A stretch of 64,000 bases of DNA from Reichenbachiella versicolor (GTDB lineage: Bacteria > Bacteroidota > Bacteroidia > Cytophagales > Cyclobacteriaceae), in contig NZ_QFZQ01000001.1 of the NCBI RefSeq assembly GCF_003171675.1, forward strand, positions 124,001 to 188,000. The letters are read 5' to 3'. This document shows, one piece after another, positions 62,358 to 64,000 of this stretch (position 1 is the first letter of the stretch; each line of letters begins with the position of its first letter). Under the pieces are notes generated by a model. It did not search any database and was not told the DNA's origin. It saw only the letters and a program-made list of their open reading frames with translations. A program made the position numbers and the translations under genes.

Positions 62358-63755
62358 ATGACATACTCAACTATCTTAAAACAAGCTATTCTTATTATAG
62401 TCGTATTGGCTGTAGCAATTTACTCGGCAAATGCGCAAGAGCACCCACTCTCCAAACACGATTCTGCTCTGGTAGTGTCTTATACCCAGGCTTATGAATT
62501 GGAGCTCCAAAACAACGTAAATTTCAAAGAAGCTTCTAGATACTTGAATGAAATTGCCTTTATCTACTGGGAGCATAATCAATATGAAAAGGCTATTGAA
62601 TATTATAAGGAGTCTGTTGAATTGAATGAGAAAATCGAGAATGAGAATGGAATCGCCATGATTCATAATAATCTAGGTATGCTGCATGCGGATATTATGG
62701 ATTATGAAAAGTCTTATGAGTACTTCATGTTGACCTTGGCAGCTCGTCGATCCAAAAATGAAAAAATAGGCATGATATCGGCCATGATCAATTTATCTGT
62801 GGTCTTGAATAATCTAAAGAGGTACGATGAGTCTATTGATTTTCTACAGCAGTCTCTCAAGCTAGCGCGTGAGATGGGGGATGTACATCAAATGAAAAGT
62901 TGCTATGGTATGCTGTCGGAGACCTATGAGAAAGCGGGAAATGTCGATCAGTCCATTTACTATTTTAATTTGTACAAGACCTTTACCCAAATGATCCAAA
63001 ATGAACAGATCAATCAAGTCATGGAGGATTATTCTGAAGAGAAACTTATCAAACAACGGCTGGAAATAGAGAATAATGAAAATCGACAGAAGTTAGTAGA
63101 GAAGCAAGCAGAATTAAATTTGATAGAGACTAAAAAGAATCAATTTGAACAAGAGCTAAACTCCTACGATAGTATCACTAGATCTTTATATGCAGATCTT
63201 GGACAGAAAGAACTTCAACTTGAATTGCTCACTAAACAATCGCAAATAGAGCAGCTTAAAGCTCAACAGCAGATTAATCAGCAAAAAGCAGAGAAAGAAG
63301 AGGAAAAAAGGAAGCTTCATTATGCATTGATTTTTACACTGATTGTTTTAATCATCTTGTTCTTCCTTGTCAGAAGTAAAAGGAGAACCAAAAAATGGGC
63401 AATCTCAACGGCCGAAAAAAATAAGGTAATCGAACGCCAAGGAAATGAGTTGAAAGACTTGAATGCAAACCTTCAGGTGCTGGTAGAGCAACGTACGAAG
63501 AAGCTCAAACTTGCCAATGAAAAGCTTAGTGAATTTATTTTTTCGAATAGCCATATTATTAGGAGACCAGTAGCTAACATCAAGGGGATTGTCAATTTAT
63601 TGAATCAAAATGGTGTTGATGAAAAAAATGCGCAGCTCATAGAAATGTTGGACGCAAGCAACAATGAACTAGACGAGGCACTTACTCTCTTCAATGAAAG
63701 CCTTACACTTAGCGAATCTACTCTGGATGAAACTAACCATGATACTGATAGTTGA
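62358..63755 (+). CDS. TPR sensor protein with histidine-kinase H-box but no ATPase domain
   Basis: 465 residues. A signal peptide (about 1-26) leads to tetratricopeptide repeats (about 60-215: YEKAIEYYKESVELNEKI, GMLHADIMDYEKSYEYFMLT), a long coiled coil, one membrane helix (about 320-338), a second coiled coil, and a segment FIFSNSHIIRRPVANIKGIV that matches the dimerisation/phosphoacceptor helix of histidine kinases, with His399 as the likely site. The protein ends 66 residues later, so the HATPase domain is absent. It could be phosphorylated by another kinase, or act as a dimeric scaffold. The next gene starts directly after its stop. Confidence 0.75.
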   Translation: MTYSTILKQAILIIVVLAVAIYSANAQEHPLSKHDSALVVSYTQAYELELQNNVNFKEASRYLNEIAFIYWEHNQYEKAIEYYKESVELNEKIENENGIAMIHNNLGMLHADIMDYEKSYEYFMLTLAARRSKNEKIGMISAMINLSVVLNNLKRYDESIDFLQQSLKLAREMGDVHQMKSCYGMLSETYEKAGNVDQSIYYFNLYKTFTQMIQNEQINQVMEDYSEEKLIKQRLEIENNENRQKLVEKQAELNLIETKKNQFEQELNSYDSITRSLYADLGQKELQLELLTKQSQIEQLKAQQQINQQKAEKEEEKRKLHYALIFTLIVLIILFFLVRSKRRTKKWAISTAEKNKVIERQGNELKDLNANLQVLVEQRTKKLKLANEKLSEFIFSNSHIIRRPVANIKGIVNLLNQNGVDEKNAQLIEMLDASNNELDEALTLFNESLTLSESTLDETNHDTDS

Positions 63756-64000
63756 ATGAAGATATTAACCACACTCGTATCCCTAGCGTTTTTAGTTCAG
63801 ATGGCGTACTCGCAGTCTGATACACTTCAGTCACCAGCTTATACTGGTGAGGATGGTAAAATATATTGGAATAAAAATGCTCCCATTTATCTGCGGATAG
63901 CAAGTACACCAGATGAGAAAGGAGTCTTGTTGAAAAGCGAAGATCAGTCTCAGTATTCTAATCCTATTTATTTAGACACGGAAGGGGTCAATTATATCAG
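63756..64000 (+). CDS. Start of an exported protein (3' truncated by window end)
   Basis: The ATG directly follows the TGA of the TPR sensor. 81 codons are visible: a signal peptide (about 1-19, ending MAYSQ) then a beta-rich sequence (YWNKNAPIYLRIASTPDEKG) of the type seen at the start of large Bacteroidota surface proteins. The family cannot be told from this fragment. Tight spacing suggests an operon with the sensor. Confidence 0.6.
   Translation, partial: MKILTTLVSLAFLVQMAYSQSDTLQSPAYTGEDGKIYWNKNAPIYLRIASTPDEKGVLLKSEDQSQYSNPIYLDTEGVNYI

Overview
The window looks like a chromosomal segment of a marine, polysaccharide-degrading Bacteroidota, probably in or near the Cytophagales (genus not determinable by eye). 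The DNA is AT-rich. Supporting traits are a type IX secretion C-terminal domain, many lipoproteins with acidic residues after the lipobox cysteine, DUF4252 proteins next to an ECF sigma/anti-sigma pair, a TPR-LuxR regulator, and a promoter of the TTG/TAnnTTTG type before rpsO. Strong Shine-Dalgarno sites are rare, so I chose starts mainly from ATG codons and signal peptides.

Layout. 1-5.8 kb: housekeeping (redoxin, CAP lipoprotein, rpsO-pnp, TPR-LuxR regulator). 6.0-13.6 kb: a four-gene cassette of the kind best known from Planctomycetes and Verrucomicrobia: a surface cytochrome/DUF1549/LamG/DUF1553 lipoprotein, a Tat-exported DUF1501 protein, a Tat-exported beta-propeller and a DUF2231 membrane cytochrome. 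13.6-15.8 kb: small genes, an XRE regulator with an inverted repeat over its start, and five tandem 41-bp GC-rich repeats. 16.2-42.2 kb: a large exported carbohydrate locus with two GH29 enzymes, four S1-type sulfatases, a GH141-like beta-helix, a GH2 with an altered acid/base site, a T9SS beta-helix, an unassigned barrel-like lipoprotein, a GH86-like agarase/porphyranase and a BNR propeller with a BIG2 domain. A membrane-bound winged-helix regulator sits in the middle on the other strand. The GH86 + GH2 + GH29 + S1 set points to a sulfated red-algal galactan such as porphyran, where GH29 can act on L-galactose. Fucose-containing sulfated polysaccharide is the main alternative. No SusC/SusD pair is present in the window.

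42.4-45.3 kb: a HupE/UreJ gene whose last ~200 bp recur 1.67 kb downstream at about 98% identity. Between the copies lie an endonuclease V gene, a probable immunity gene, and broken tails of YwqJ-like deaminase toxins. This is the most unusual small region. 45.3-57.4 kb: ordinary accessory and metabolic genes (mog, AraC regulators, peroxiredoxin, ECF sigma operon, DUF4252 paralogue, MBL/NTF2 pair, Crp, DoxX-DsbA, glutaminase, tenA-thiD). 57.7-64 kb: a 2OG-oxygenase-like protein with an altered iron site, a coiled-coil membrane protein, a large flavoprotein with a membrane tail, and a TPR sensor with a histidine-kinase H-box but no ATPase domain.

How the genes may work together (inference): secreted GH86 cuts the polymer, sulfatases and exo-enzymes (GH29, GH2, GH141-like) trim the pieces at the cell surface or in the periplasm, and the winged-helix regulator controls the set. 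The role of the cytochrome/DUF1501 cassette next to it is unknown. All calls come from reading the sequence; no database search was run.
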